Shown: positions 26,869 to 36,196, counted from the stretch's first letter. The stretch: 64,000 bases of DNA from Acinetobacter sp. ANC 5054 (GCF_002135295.1 NZ_NEGG01000006.1:1-64000), one strand, 5' to 3'. Notes: generated by a model not told the origin, from the sequence alone. Made by a program: numbers and translations.

Positions 26869-28716
26869 ATGCCGATTTCTTTTCAATCTACTGCGCTTGC
26901 AGCGGGCATTTCTGCATTTTTGATTATTTCAAACCATGCTTATGCTGCGACCGAAGCCATTTCACAACCTCAAATGGAAACCATTGTGGTAACCGCCACA
27001 CGTTCGGCTGAAAAAATAGAAAATGTTCCTGCACGGATTTCCATTATTGAACCAGCGACCATTGCTCAATCACCTATTTTACAAATGAGTGATTTATTAC
27101 GTAATGATGCCTCAATCAACATGGTACAAAATGGTGGCTTAGGACAAGTGGCTTCGATTTTTTTACGAGGCACAGAATCGGATCACACCTTGGTTCTTCG
27201 TGATGGCGTACGCTTAAATTCAGCAACTTCGGGTATGGCACCCCTGCAGTTTTTGGACACCACAGACATTCAACAAATTGAAGTTTTGAAAGGCTCTGCT
27301 TCTGTATTGTATGGTTCTGATGCGATTGGTGGCGTGGTACAAATTATTTCCAAAACGCCCACTCGAAATAGTGCTTTTGCATCAGCAGAACTCGGTGAAC
27401 ACCAAACTTATAAAAGTATTTTAGGCGCAGATTTATTTGAAAATGGCTATTACGCTCAAATCCGTGGACAACGCCTTGAATCTGACGCCACCAAAGTATT
27501 CGATTTAGATGAGCTCAAACCTGCTAGCTATGATCAAAAAGGCTGGAGTGCAAAAGTAGGTTCGAAGCAAGATCGGCACACTTATTCACTCGATTATAGT
27601 TATAACAAAGGACGTAATTTTTATGTCAGCTGTAGTAATGAAGACAAAGACTATAATTGCCTGAACTACAGCAATGCAGCACAAGACTTTAGCAATGAAA
27701 TGCTAAACTTGCGCGGTGAAATCCAACTTCTGCCCGCTTGGGAACTGCACGCACGTTTATCTCAATTCAAAGATGAACTGAATCAAATCAATAACGTTGA
27801 CTTTACTCACAATAAAACCCAAGAAACTGAAGTTTATTCCAAGTTTCAACTTACACCACGGCAAAACTTATTAACTGGTATAACGCATCGAAAAATCAGT
27901 GGTGACATTGTTTCTTATGGCACTGCATATGAAGATGATAACCGTAGCACGGGCTATTATGTACAGTACCAATATCATCGGGATGGTTTAAATACCCAAC
28001 TAGGGATTCGTCTTGAAGACGATGCCAAATACGGCAGCCATACGATTGGTCAAGCCGCCATTCGCCTACAAGCAACACCATTAACCAGCGTATATGCCAA
28101 TATTGGTACGGCATTTAAATCACCGACTTTAGATGAGCGTTATAACAGTTGGTCAGGTAGCCCCAACTTAAAACCAGAAGAAAGTATTTCCTATGAAATT
28201 GGGGTCGATCAAAAGCTGAATCATGGCCTAAGCACAGGACTGTCCCTTTACCGAACTAAGGTCGATCATTTGATTGTAAATGGTCCGAGTTACACCTTAG
28301 AAAATTTAAATGCAGCACTGTATCAAGGTGTCGAAACCTTTCTACAATGGGAAAATGGACCTTGGTCGAGCAAACTTAGCTATCATTATGTCAAAGCTCA
28401 AGATGATGAGAAAAAACAAGATCTACAACGTAGACCACGACAAAATTTAACTTTCACCACAGGTTGGAGCAATGGTATTTATGGCATGAATGCCACCGTC
28501 AATGCCAAGTCCGATACACCTGATTACCAAGCGAGAAATCCAGGTTATACCACCATCGATATGAGTGCATTTTGGAATATCCATCCCAATTTAAAACTCT
28601 TTAGCAATCTGCAAAATATTGGGGATGTTGAATATAAAACTTCATCTTATGGTTCCGGTTTGTATTATATGAATGGTGGACGTTTAGCATCGGTCGGTAT
28701 AACTGTTAAATATTAA
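26869..28716 (+). CDS. Second BtuB-like TonB-dependent receptor
   Basis: 615 aa from the ATG at 26869; AGGAG ends five bases upstream, making this better than the GTG at 26851. Signal peptide to about residue 27 (HAYA), TonB box METIVVTATR, plug (LLRNDASINMVQNGGLGQ, VLKGSASVLYGSDAIGGVVQI) and a barrel with a C-terminal VGITVKY strand. It shares plug motifs with btuB but is clearly diverged. The cobalamin riboswitch and the downstream adenosyltransferase imply a corrinoid cargo; it may prefer a different corrinoid. Confidence 0.88.
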   Translation: MPISFQSTALAAGISAFLIISNHAYAATEAISQPQMETIVVTATRSAEKIENVPARISIIEPATIAQSPILQMSDLLRNDASINMVQNGGLGQVASIFLRGTESDHTLVLRDGVRLNSATSGMAPLQFLDTTDIQQIEVLKGSASVLYGSDAIGGVVQIISKTPTRNSAFASAELGEHQTYKSILGADLFENGYYAQIRGQRLESDATKVFDLDELKPASYDQKGWSAKVGSKQDRHTYSLDYSYNKGRNFYVSCSNEDKDYNCLNYSNAAQDFSNEMLNLRGEIQLLPAWELHARLSQFKDELNQINNVDFTHNKTQETEVYSKFQLTPRQNLLTGITHRKISGDIVSYGTAYEDDNRSTGYYVQYQYHRDGLNTQLGIRLEDDAKYGSHTIGQAAIRLQATPLTSVYANIGTAFKSPTLDERYNSWSGSPNLKPEESISYEIGVDQKLNHGLSTGLSLYRTKVDHLIVNGPSYTLENLNAALYQGVETFLQWENGPWSSKLSYHYVKAQDDEKKQDLQRRPRQNLTFTTGWSNGIYGMNATVNAKSDTPDYQARNPGYTTIDMSAFWNIHPNLKLFSNLQNIGDVEYKTSSYGSGLYYMNGGRLASVGITVKY

Positions 28717-28760
28717 GTTCAAATCAGCAATTCAATCATTGATAAAATGGAAGTTTAAAT

Positions 28761-29345
28761 ATGGGCCACAGACTCAGCAAAATTTACACTCGCACTGGCG
28801 ACTCAGGCACCACAGGTTTAGGTGATGGTTCACGCGTTGCCAAAGATGATTTACGTATTGGCGCTTTAGGCGATGTCGATGAGCTGAATTCAAGTATCGG
28901 CATATTACGTTCACAAATAGCTGTCAGCGCCATTGAAGACAAAGCCGTTTGGGATAAATCGCTCAGCCTGATTCAACATTGGCTCTTCGATTTAGGCGGT
29001 GAAGTCTGCATTCCAAATTTTAACTTAGTTCAACCTGTGTCGATTGAGTTTCTGGAAAATGACATTGATCGTATGAACGAAACATTACCAATGCTCAAAG
29101 ACTTCATTTTGCCAGCAGGTACGTTGGCCTGCAGTTTCGCTCATCAAGCACGTGCTGTTTGCCGACGTGCCGAACGTAGTTTGATGTCTGTCCATAGCCG
29201 TGATCAAAATATTCAAGCACCGTCACTACAACTTTTAAACAGACTTTCGGACTGGTTGTTTGTCGCTTCACGCACCTTACAACGTGCGGAAGGTGGCTCT
29301 GAAGTGCTTTGGCAAAAGAATATTAATGACACGATTGATCAATAA
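28761..29345 (+). CDS. Corrinoid adenosyltransferase, PduO type
   Basis: 194 aa. It transfers adenosyl from ATP to cob(I)alamin or cob(I)yrinate diamide to make the coenzyme form. Family signatures are KIYTRTGDSGTTGLGDGSRVAKDD near the N-terminus (ATP binding) and RAVCRRAERSL with LNRLSDWLFVASRTLQRA near the C-terminus. It follows the second receptor by 44 bases and is likely under the same riboswitch-controlled transcript, linking uptake to activation. Confidence 0.93.
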   Translation: MGHRLSKIYTRTGDSGTTGLGDGSRVAKDDLRIGALGDVDELNSSIGILRSQIAVSAIEDKAVWDKSLSLIQHWLFDLGGEVCIPNFNLVQPVSIEFLENDIDRMNETLPMLKDFILPAGTLACSFAHQARAVCRRAERSLMSVHSRDQNIQAPSLQLLNRLSDWLFVASRTLQRAEGGSEVLWQKNINDTIDQ

Positions 29346-29431
29346 CAACTCAATAGCAAGCCGCTATTCACGGCGACAGTTTTGACCAATAAAAAGTCGA
29401 TTTTACATTGAAATAAATCGAAACATTTCGT

Positions 29432-29461
29432 CCGATCATTCTTGTATTTCAGAATGATCGG
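29432..29461. repeat. Perfect 11-bp inverted repeat
   Basis: CCGATCATTCT, 8-base loop, AGAATGATCGG. No T run follows, so it is more likely an operator or leader hairpin of the GDPD gene than a terminator for the adenosyltransferase. Confidence 0.5.
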
Positions 29462-29537
29462 CTCAAAATATAAGTGTCATCCCCCTGTCATTATTACAGG
29501 ACATCATGTTTTTATCTTCTACAGTTACAGGCCTTGT

Positions 29538-30251
29538 ATGCGCATAATCGGACATCGTGGCGCTCGTGGCGAAGCACCCGAAAACACACTAGGTGGTTTT
29601 CAATATATTCAAGATTTAGGTATTCGTGCGGTTGAATTTGACGTTCGACAACTCAAAGACCGTGCCCTCGTGGTGATGCATGATGACCAATTCATCCGTA
29701 CCGCGGGTCAAGATAAGCATCTGTATGAATGTAGTTCTGAAGAACTCGAACCTTATAACCACGCTGTCACTTGGTCAGAATGGAATAAGGTTGAACCCAC
29801 CCCACTGCTTGAACAGACCTTAAAAATTATTCACAACTTTGATCATATTGAAGTTGAAGTTAAAACGGTTAAAACCCAAGACGATGCGGAAAAACTGACT
29901 GAAAGCTTAGAACAACAGCTTAAAGGTTTTGAAAAAACGGCCGTCATTACCAGTTTTGACCCCAAAATACATTTGGCTTTGCAGCAGAAAAAATCTGACT
30001 TTAAACGCGGACTGTTGGTTGAAACCGACATGAAATTTAAAGCAATTGAGCAAGCACTTGAATTAGGCTGTGTGCAAATCGGCTGGATGAACCAGTTAGC
30101 CAGCCATGAAATGATTCAAGTGACTCAACAAGCAAAATTAGGCATTAGCGTATGGACGGTCAATGATATTGATCGTGCCAAGCAACTGCGTGACCTTGGC
30201 ATTAACGGCCTCATAACTGACTTTCCAAAATTGATGATGCAGCATTTGTAA
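29538..30251 (+). CDS. Glycerophosphodiester phosphodiesterase
   Basis: 237 aa from the ATG at 29538, which begins directly with the catalytic MRIIGHRGARGEAPENT motif; in-frame ATGs upstream lack similarity. It hydrolyses glycerophosphodiesters to glycerol-3-phosphate and alcohol. Catalytic elements are GHRGARG, VEFDVRQLKD and VMHDD; the C-terminal VWTVND and LRDLGINGLITDFP also fit the family. No signal peptide, so it is the cytoplasmic UgpQ type. Confidence 0.92.
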   Translation: MRIIGHRGARGEAPENTLGGFQYIQDLGIRAVEFDVRQLKDRALVVMHDDQFIRTAGQDKHLYECSSEELEPYNHAVTWSEWNKVEPTPLLEQTLKIIHNFDHIEVEVKTVKTQDDAEKLTESLEQQLKGFEKTAVITSFDPKIHLALQQKKSDFKRGLLVETDMKFKAIEQALELGCVQIGWMNQLASHEMIQVTQQAKLGISVWTVNDIDRAKQLRDLGINGLITDFPKLMMQHL

Positions 30252-30298
30252 TACTGCATCTGAATCTTTTTACTTTTTCAGCTCTGGGATGAATGAAC

Positions 30299-30820
30299 TT
30301 ATTTTCTTTGTAGTTGAATTAACATTTGACCACGACTATTCAGCAAACTCATGGTCTTTCCATTGATTTGAAATTGGGTGATCGCTTGTAAGGCATCTGA
30401 CAATTCAGCTTCCTGAGCTAAGGCCGAATCGCAACTGAAATAGCCTGATCTTGCATTTAAATCTAGCCGATGTTTTACGGTATCAATAACATAATTTCCA
30501 CCTATGCTATTGCAACCTGTATTGCCTTGGATTTGTTGAAATTGTGAGTTCAACATTAGGTAAGGTGTACTGTGAAAAAACTGAGCTTTTTTTCCTTCAA
30601 TTTGAACAATGTCCCATTGAATATCCTGTACCCCATCTGACACTCGCTTCACCACAAGTGGACGCTCTGTCGTGGCTATAGATGACTTTGTAGTCACTGT
30701 GCTGTTTGGTGAACTTTGACATCCTACAAGGATAGTTACACCCAGCAACAAACTGCTAAATGCATATTTTTTGACTATATTTTGCTTATTATTTTGACAA
30801 TTTTTGTGATTTTTAAGCAT
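30299..30820 (-). CDS. META-domain lipoprotein (HslJ-like)
   Basis: 173 aa from the ATG at 30820, with AGGGTG upstream; the ATG at 30844 is less well placed. Lipobox Leu-Val-Gly-Cys. The C-terminal half carries META-domain features (GNTGCNSIGGNYVID, then a paired cysteine in GYFSCDSALAQEAELSDAL). META proteins such as HslJ are linked to heat shock or novobiocin resistance, but their activity is unknown. Divergent from the desaturase gene. Confidence 0.8.
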   Translation of the reverse strand: MLKNHKNCQNNKQNIVKKYAFSSLLLGVTILVGCQSSPNSTVTTKSSIATTERPLVVKRVSDGVQDIQWDIVQIEGKKAQFFHSTPYLMLNSQFQQIQGNTGCNSIGGNYVIDTVKHRLDLNARSGYFSCDSALAQEAELSDALQAITQFQINGKTMSLLNSRGQMLIQLQRK

Positions 30821-30866
30821 CTTGTTCACCCTACAAAAAGTCATATAACTTCAGTCGTATTATGTT

Positions 30867-30900
30867 ACTGTTTGGTACAATACAACTGTACAATAACAGT
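30867..30900. promoter_or_regulatory. Palindromic / repeated operator-like site
   Basis: ACTGTT (30867-30872) and AACAGT (30895-30900) flank two direct copies of GTACAATA spaced 13 bases apart. It lies between the divergent META lipoprotein and desaturase genes. Binding of a regulator is inference. Confidence 0.4.
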
Positions 30901-31012
30901 GGTTAATTCGGGTTTTCCCGTGCTACTATGCTGTACGTTTACAATCCCATAAAAAATAAATGGGATTCAATCCTACTAATACCTCCCAAAGGTTTCAGGA
31001 GTGCTGTTGGAG

Positions 31013-32176
31013 ATGAATGCTCCCCTACCCAAAGCCCCAATGAACTGGGTTGCGATTTTTGCCTTGGTGTTTCTACCTATTGTTGCAGTTATCGCAATTC
31101 CGTTATATGCCATTAATCATGATTTTAGTGCCGCTGCATGGATCAGTATGTTTGTATTACTGGGTGTCAGCAGTCTTGGGATCACGGCAGGCTATCACCG
31201 CTTATGGGCACATCGTGCTTATGAAGCAACTTTACCATTAAAAATTATTTTAATGTTGATGGGTACTTTTGCTGTTCAGAATAGTATTTTGTTCTGGGCT
31301 TCTGGTCACCGTACACATCACCGTCATGTTGATGATGTAGAGCAAGATCCGTATTCAATTAATCGTGGTTTTTGGTATGCACACATTGGTTGGATGCTTC
31401 GTGATTATCCAGCAGCAGCACCTAACTATAAAAATGCACCAGACTTATTGAAAGATAAAGTCGTTTTGTTCCAAGACAAATACTATGTTCCACTAGTCAT
31501 TGCAGTCCATGCAGCTATTTTGCTACCCATCGGTTGGGCTGTAGGTGATGTTTGGGGTGTATTGTTATTGGGTGGTTTGGTTCGTTTAATTTTGAGCCAT
31601 CACGTAACTTTCTTTATTAACTCATTGTGCCACATGTGGGGCAAACGTCCGTACACTGACGAAAACACTGCGCGTGACAACTTCGTATTAGCGATTGCAA
31701 CTTGGGGTGAGGGTTATCATAACTACCATCACATCTTCCAATACGACTATCGTAACGGTGTGAAATGGTGGCAGTATGATCCAACAAAATGGTTGATTTG
31801 GTCTTGCTCTAAACTTGGTTTAGCAAAAAACTTGCGCCGTATTCCAAGCTTTAATATTAAGAAAGCCGAATTGGCAATGAAGTTCAAATATGCTGAGCAA
31901 GATCTTGCGATTTATGGTCTCAACATGACTGATGATATCGCAACTGCTAAACAGCGTATTTCTCAAGAATACGATGCGTTTTCACAAACTTTGAATGATT
32001 GGGCAAAATTGAAAGAACAAGAAATTCAAGCCAAGAAAACTGCTGTCGCTGAAAAAATTCATCAAATGGATGACAAGCTGAAAGGCGAATTCCAGCAAGT
32101 TGAAAAACGTTTAGCGGAGCACCGTCAGGCACTCAATCTAGCGCTCAGCAATTTGAAAAAGAAAGCGGCGAACTAA
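31013..32176 (+). CDS. Membrane fatty-acid desaturase (acyl-CoA delta-9 type)
   Basis: 387 aa from the ATG at 31013. It inserts a cis double bond into saturated acyl chains using a di-iron centre at the membrane. The three histidine boxes are present: HRLWAH (62-67), HRTHHRH (99-105) and EGYHNYHH. Four hydrophobic segments are visible. The last ~80 residues form a charged, heptad-like helical tail that is longer than in the Pseudomonas DesA/DesB type. Its short 5' region may be regulated through the palindrome at 30867-30900. Confidence 0.9.
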   Translation: MNAPLPKAPMNWVAIFALVFLPIVAVIAIPLYAINHDFSAAAWISMFVLLGVSSLGITAGYHRLWAHRAYEATLPLKIILMLMGTFAVQNSILFWASGHRTHHRHVDDVEQDPYSINRGFWYAHIGWMLRDYPAAAPNYKNAPDLLKDKVVLFQDKYYVPLVIAVHAAILLPIGWAVGDVWGVLLLGGLVRLILSHHVTFFINSLCHMWGKRPYTDENTARDNFVLAIATWGEGYHNYHHIFQYDYRNGVKWWQYDPTKWLIWSCSKLGLAKNLRRIPSFNIKKAELAMKFKYAEQDLAIYGLNMTDDIATAKQRISQEYDAFSQTLNDWAKLKEQEIQAKKTAVAEKIHQMDDKLKGEFQQVEKRLAEHRQALNLALSNLKKKAAN

Positions 32177-32203
32177 TCCAATTTTTAAGATTTTGGTTTT
32201 AAG

Positions 32204-32233
32204 AAAAAAAGCTCCCTATGGGGGCTTTTTTTT
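32204..32233 (+). terminator. Terminator of the desaturase gene
   Basis: AAAAAAAGCTCCC-TAT-GGGGGCTTTTTTTT. Confidence 0.82.
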
Positions 32234-32285
32234 ATTTGTAATTCAGGATACATATGAAGATCAAGAGATAAGACAGCGTAGCATT

Positions 32286-32615
32286 ATGGAAATGAAAAAT
32301 ATCCCTTTTGGACTAACCAACTGGGATGAAATTGAAACGGAGCGCTTTGAAGGTGAACAAGGCTATGCCCTATGGCGTACACAAACTTTTGACGCAATCC
32401 GTGTCAGAATGGTGGAATATTCACCGGGCTATATCGCTGACCATTGGTGTTCCAAAGGTCATATTCTGTTTTGTTTAGAAGGCGAGCTTCATACAGAGCT
32501 ACAAGATGGACGGGTATTCACGCTAAAAGCAGGTATGAGCTATCAAGTGGCAGATATGGTAGATCCGCATCGCTCCTATTCTGACATTGGCGCACGCTTA
32601 TTTATTGTGGACTAA
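32286..32615 (+). CDS. DHCW-motif cupin protein
   Basis: 109 aa from the ATG at 32286; longer in-frame starts would lie inside the desaturase terminator. A small single-domain cupin with the signature YIADHWCSKGHILFCLEGELHTEL (written here to show its His, Cys and Glu metal-type ligands), and a second cupin strand around GMSYQVADMVDPHRS. Substrate and role are unknown. Monocistronic. Confidence 0.83.
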   Translation: MEMKNIPFGLTNWDEIETERFEGEQGYALWRTQTFDAIRVRMVEYSPGYIADHWCSKGHILFCLEGELHTELQDGRVFTLKAGMSYQVADMVDPHRSYSDIGARLFIVD

Positions 32616-32796
32616 TCATCACAGATTCATTGCTAGCAAGTTTTCAAGTTTAATCCCTGCAGATATTCTCAGGGATCACTGACGATCGACTTCAACAGCA
32701 ACAACTAAACCATTAACGATTTACTGCAGATTTGGCGTACATCACCTTCTGCAACTTTGCTATAGTTTCAGCATACTCAGTTTTTGCCTTCATCTT

Positions 32797-34242
32797 ATGC
32801 AATTCAATCCACGCTACCCATCCCTTCCAGCCAAGCTCTATCACCATCAAATGCCAGTACCGCTCAAAGGAGCGAAAGCTGGACATTTTAATCAGGCCTT
32901 GGCTGATGAGCTGCAATGGTCTGAAGAAGATCAAGCCGCATGGGTGGAGATTTGTAGCGGTCAAAAAACCTTTTCCGAATTTGAACCTTTAGCGATGGTT
33001 TATGCAGGTCACCAGTTTGGGCAATGGGCGGGACAATTGGGTGATGGCCGTGGTCTATTGATTGCGCAAATTATAGATCGACATCAGCAAACCATTGACC
33101 TGCATCTTAAAGGTGCTGGTTCTACCCCCTACTCACGTATGGGCGATGGCCGTGCAGTACTGCGCTCGACCATCCGTGAATATCTCGCAGGTCATGCGCT
33201 GAATAGTTTAGGCATTCCCTCTAGCAATGCGGTGGGTTTTACCAGCTCTGAGCAAGGCGTGCAGCGTGAAAAATTAGAACTGGGTGCAATGATGCTGCGT
33301 ACTTCTGACTGTCATATTCGTTTTGGGCATTTCGAATGGATCAATCAATACCAAGGTGATTTACTAGCTGAATTCACGCAAAAATGCATCGAATGGCATT
33401 ATCCAGAATGCCTCGATGCTGAGCAGCCGATTTTAGCATTTGCCACTCAAGTGATTCAGCGTACTGCGGTGATGATTTCACATTGGCAACTGGTGGGTTT
33501 TGCGCATGGCGTGATGAATACGGATAACCTCAATATTACTGGCTCGACCCTCGACTTTGGGCCTTATGGCTTTATGGAACGCTTCCGTCCCAATTGGATT
33601 AACAACCACTCAGATTATCAAGGGCGCTATACCTATCAGCAGCAGCCGAGTATTGGTCATTGGAATTTATGGCAATGGCTAAATAATCTAGTGCCACTGT
33701 GTCCTACCGATTATGACAAAGAGCAATGGAAAGAAGCACTCGCCCAATGTTTAGAACATTTTGAGCCGACATTTTTAGAACATTACAAAATGGGCTTGGC
33801 GCGAAAAATGGGATTGCCTAGTTTTCATAAAGACAGCTTCGACTGTGCCATGGCTTTCCTACGCATATTGCAAGCTGAGCAACTGGATTACACACAAAGC
33901 TTCCTGCGACTGCAAAATAAACAATATGAAGTGATTAAAGATGATTGCTTAGACCGCCATGCTTTTGAAAGCTTTTTGGCACAATATGAAGCGATTCGTG
34001 AGCATCAGGATGTTGCGACTTTAGATGCGGAAATGGCAAAAGCCAATCCACAGTATATTTTGCGAAATCATATGGCGCAAAAGGCCATTGAGCAGGCAGA
34101 GCGCAATGATTTTTCTGAAGTTGAGCGTTTATTTACATTGCTGAGCCAGCCTTATCTGAAACAGCCTGAACTGGAAGTGCCAGAAGATTTAGCACCATTG
34201 CCAAATGATGTGCCTGAAGTGATGGTCAGTTGTTCGTCTTAA
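32797..34242 (+). CDS. selO: Protein adenylyltransferase SelO (YdiU)
   Basis: 481 aa. A pseudokinase-fold enzyme that transfers AMP from ATP to protein hydroxyl groups in redox control. Family motifs: YAGHQFGQWAGQLGDGRG, LKGAGSTPYSRMGDGRAVLRS, HGVMNTDNLNITGSTLDFGPYGF. It ends in Ser-Cys-Ser-Ser with the penultimate-region Cys that in E. coli forms a regulatory disulfide. The ribosome site is weak. The 180-base gap upstream shows nothing else. Confidence 0.93.
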   Translation: MQFNPRYPSLPAKLYHHQMPVPLKGAKAGHFNQALADELQWSEEDQAAWVEICSGQKTFSEFEPLAMVYAGHQFGQWAGQLGDGRGLLIAQIIDRHQQTIDLHLKGAGSTPYSRMGDGRAVLRSTIREYLAGHALNSLGIPSSNAVGFTSSEQGVQREKLELGAMMLRTSDCHIRFGHFEWINQYQGDLLAEFTQKCIEWHYPECLDAEQPILAFATQVIQRTAVMISHWQLVGFAHGVMNTDNLNITGSTLDFGPYGFMERFRPNWINNHSDYQGRYTYQQQPSIGHWNLWQWLNNLVPLCPTDYDKEQWKEALAQCLEHFEPTFLEHYKMGLARKMGLPSFHKDSFDCAMAFLRILQAEQLDYTQSFLRLQNKQYEVIKDDCLDRHAFESFLAQYEAIREHQDVATLDAEMAKANPQYILRNHMAQKAIEQAERNDFSEVERLFTLLSQPYLKQPELEVPEDLAPLPNDVPEVMVSCSS

Positions 34243-34246
34243 ACAT

Positions 34247-34307
34247 TTATCCACAAAATCATCAATTAATCTGGTCAAAATTGTGGATAATTTAGACATT
34301 ATCCATA
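34247..34307. promoter_or_regulatory. Cluster of DnaA-box-like 9-mers
   Basis: TTATCCACA at 34247-34255, TGTGGATAA (same box inverted) at 34282-34290 and TTATCCATA (one mismatch) at 34299-34307. The first two also form a 10-bp inverted repeat with a 24-base loop, so a weak terminator for selO is an alternative reading. Confidence 0.5.
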
Positions 34308-34354
34308 ATTGAAAAATGGATGGGCTACGAAAGCGCTTCATCCTCTAAATTATA

Positions 34355-34960
34355 ATGACAAGAAAACGTATCGCCATTTTTAGTTTCGCCATCCTGATCT
34401 GCCTTGTTGCAAGCTATGCGGGCTATCAAAAATTTGAAAAATATCTACCTACACCTGCCAATGCACTGGCTTTTCCACCTGAATTAACTGTTGCACAAAT
34501 TCAAAAAATTCGCACAGAAACACCAATTGATAATATTCAGGTACATAAAGCGCAGCGTTATTTAGAGTTGAAACATCAAGATCAGGTCATTCGTCGTTAC
34601 CCGATGCGTCTGGGTTTTCAACCGCTTGGACATAAAGTTCAAGAAGGTGACGGAAAAACGCCCGAAGGCACATATACGATTGATTGGCGCAATCCGCAAA
34701 GTTCATTTTATAAATCACTGCATATCTCTTACCCCAATGCGACCGATAAACAAACTGCTAAAAATTTAGGAGTTTCTGCAGGTGGTGACATTATGATTCA
34801 TGGTTCTGCGACCAGTTTACAAATGAAAGCTGCACCACAACTGATGACCTATTTCCCACAAAAAGATTGGACTTGGGGCTGTATTGCAGTGCGCAATATT
34901 GATATGGATGAAATTTGGCAATTGGTGAATAATGATACGGCGATTCATATTCATCCTTAA
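34355..34960 (+). CDS. L,D-transpeptidase (YkuD) family protein
   Basis: 201 aa with an N-terminal signal or anchor (residues 5-22). The YkuD domain (about 58-200) has the catalytic pair His149-Gly-Ser and Cys176 in TWGCIAVRN. Such enzymes make 3-3 cross-links in peptidoglycan or attach lipoproteins. This short form lacks a LysM or extra binding domain. It lies just after the DnaA-box cluster and 36 bases before the yjbR gene. Confidence 0.88.
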   Translation: MTRKRIAIFSFAILICLVASYAGYQKFEKYLPTPANALAFPPELTVAQIQKIRTETPIDNIQVHKAQRYLELKHQDQVIRRYPMRLGFQPLGHKVQEGDGKTPEGTYTIDWRNPQSSFYKSLHISYPNATDKQTAKNLGVSAGGDIMIHGSATSLQMKAAPQLMTYFPQKDWTWGCIAVRNIDMDEIWQLVNNDTAIHIHP

Positions 34961-34996
34961 TATTAAATACAGTCTTTATTTTTTGGGTTCTTCCAG

Positions 34997-35368
34997 ATGA
35001 TTTCATTACACGCTGTAGCTGCAAAGACAGCCTTAGACTTGCCTGAAACAACCTGTAGCCAGCCTTTTGGCGAAGGCTGCGATGTGTTTAAAGTGATGGA
35101 TAAGGTCTTTATGCTGAGTTTTCATTTGGAAGGCAAAGCAGCTGTTAATTTAAAGGTGCTGCCTGACAATGGCACGATGCTCAGGGATATTTATCCCTTT
35201 ATTCGTGCAGGTTGGCATATGAATAAGCAGCATTGGATTTCAGTTTTTGCAGATGAAGAATTGGAACAAGATTTACTACAAGATTTGGTGCTGAATTCTT
35301 ATGAATTAGTGGTGTCGAAGTTAAATAAAGGACAGCGGCAGAGGATTGAGTTGCTGAGGAGTGTTTAG
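34997..35368 (+). CDS. MmcQ/YjbR-family protein
   Basis: 123 aa, no signal or membrane segment. The pattern of a double-wing CyaY-like fold is shown by LPETTCSQPFGEGCDVFKVMDKVFML near the N-terminus and HWISVFADEEL / ELVVSKL near the end. Members are called DNA-binding by fold, but no function is proven. It probably shares a transcript with the L,D-transpeptidase gene. Confidence 0.82.
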   Translation: MISLHAVAAKTALDLPETTCSQPFGEGCDVFKVMDKVFMLSFHLEGKAAVNLKVLPDNGTMLRDIYPFIRAGWHMNKQHWISVFADEELEQDLLQDLVLNSYELVVSKLNKGQRQRIELLRSV

Positions 35369-35511
35369 ATTGAGTACTCTTCCCTTACGATTAAATTGAT
35401 GTTATGAACTGGATTTCTGGTAAACATAAGTTAAATAAACCTATCGAACTAAGATGCATCTTTGTAATATTTTAATTACAATAAAAAAATAAATTAAGTT
35501 TTGTATATATA

Positions 35512-36003
35512 ATGTTGATTTTTATAGCGCTAGTTGTTGGGATTATTCTTTTTATTTACTCAGATAAGAAGAATTCTAGGCTTTTAGATGAAAAAACTTT
35601 AAGACCTATGAGTGAGTGGTTTGTTATAGCTGCAAATTCTAGCAAAAGGCAGCAACGGTTGATGTCATGGAGCATTTTACATCAAGCATGTCATACCTTG
35701 GCTAAGCAAGGTCATATTTATGAACAAGATTTTAAAAAGTTAATGAAAACAAAAGGGTTTAATCCAGCAAATTTTGTTTTCTCAATATTAGATGAAGCTG
35801 AAAAAATTAATACTAATCCAGATATTAATAATGTTGATATCCAACTAAGTAAAATATGGGAGACAGGACAAGCTAGAAACTTTGTAGCTAATAGCATAGT
35901 TATAATTTTAACTAAGAAAACTGCTTTATTTCCTGGGGCTCATCAATTGGTTTTATTGGCGCACTCATCTGCTGGTCCCCAAATAAATTGGGATAATAAG
36001 TAA
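35512..36003 (+). CDS. Hypothetical protein with one N-terminal membrane segment
   Basis: 163 aa. Residues 2-16 are hydrophobic, followed by a basic stop-transfer, so an inner-membrane protein with a cytoplasmic helical domain is predicted. No family recognised. The gene is more AT-rich than its neighbours, has no ribosome site, and the sequence TATAAT overlaps its ATG, so the true start or expression is uncertain. A recent acquisition or a lineage-specific gene is possible. Confidence 0.55.
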   Translation: MLIFIALVVGIILFIYSDKKNSRLLDEKTLRPMSEWFVIAANSSKRQQRLMSWSILHQACHTLAKQGHIYEQDFKKLMKTKGFNPANFVFSILDEAEKINTNPDINNVDIQLSKIWETGQARNFVANSIVIILTKKTALFPGAHQLVLLAHSSAGPQINWDNK

Positions 36004-36196
36004 TATAATTTTAAAGTTTTCCTAAAATTAACATAATACACGTTATACGAAATGCTTTTGTTAGAACCCATATAAAGCCGCCTAGAACTCAGCGCACTGA
36101 AACGGTTTTCATTTGAAAACCCACACAATCTGCCTATTTTTCAAACACTTTTAAAAGCGATATTTAGCGCACGAAATTAAAACGGCTAAACGTCAA

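Noticed and set aside
34247..34307. Replication origin
   Set aside because: Only three boxes, and no dnaA, dnaN, gyrB, rpmH or mnmG nearby.
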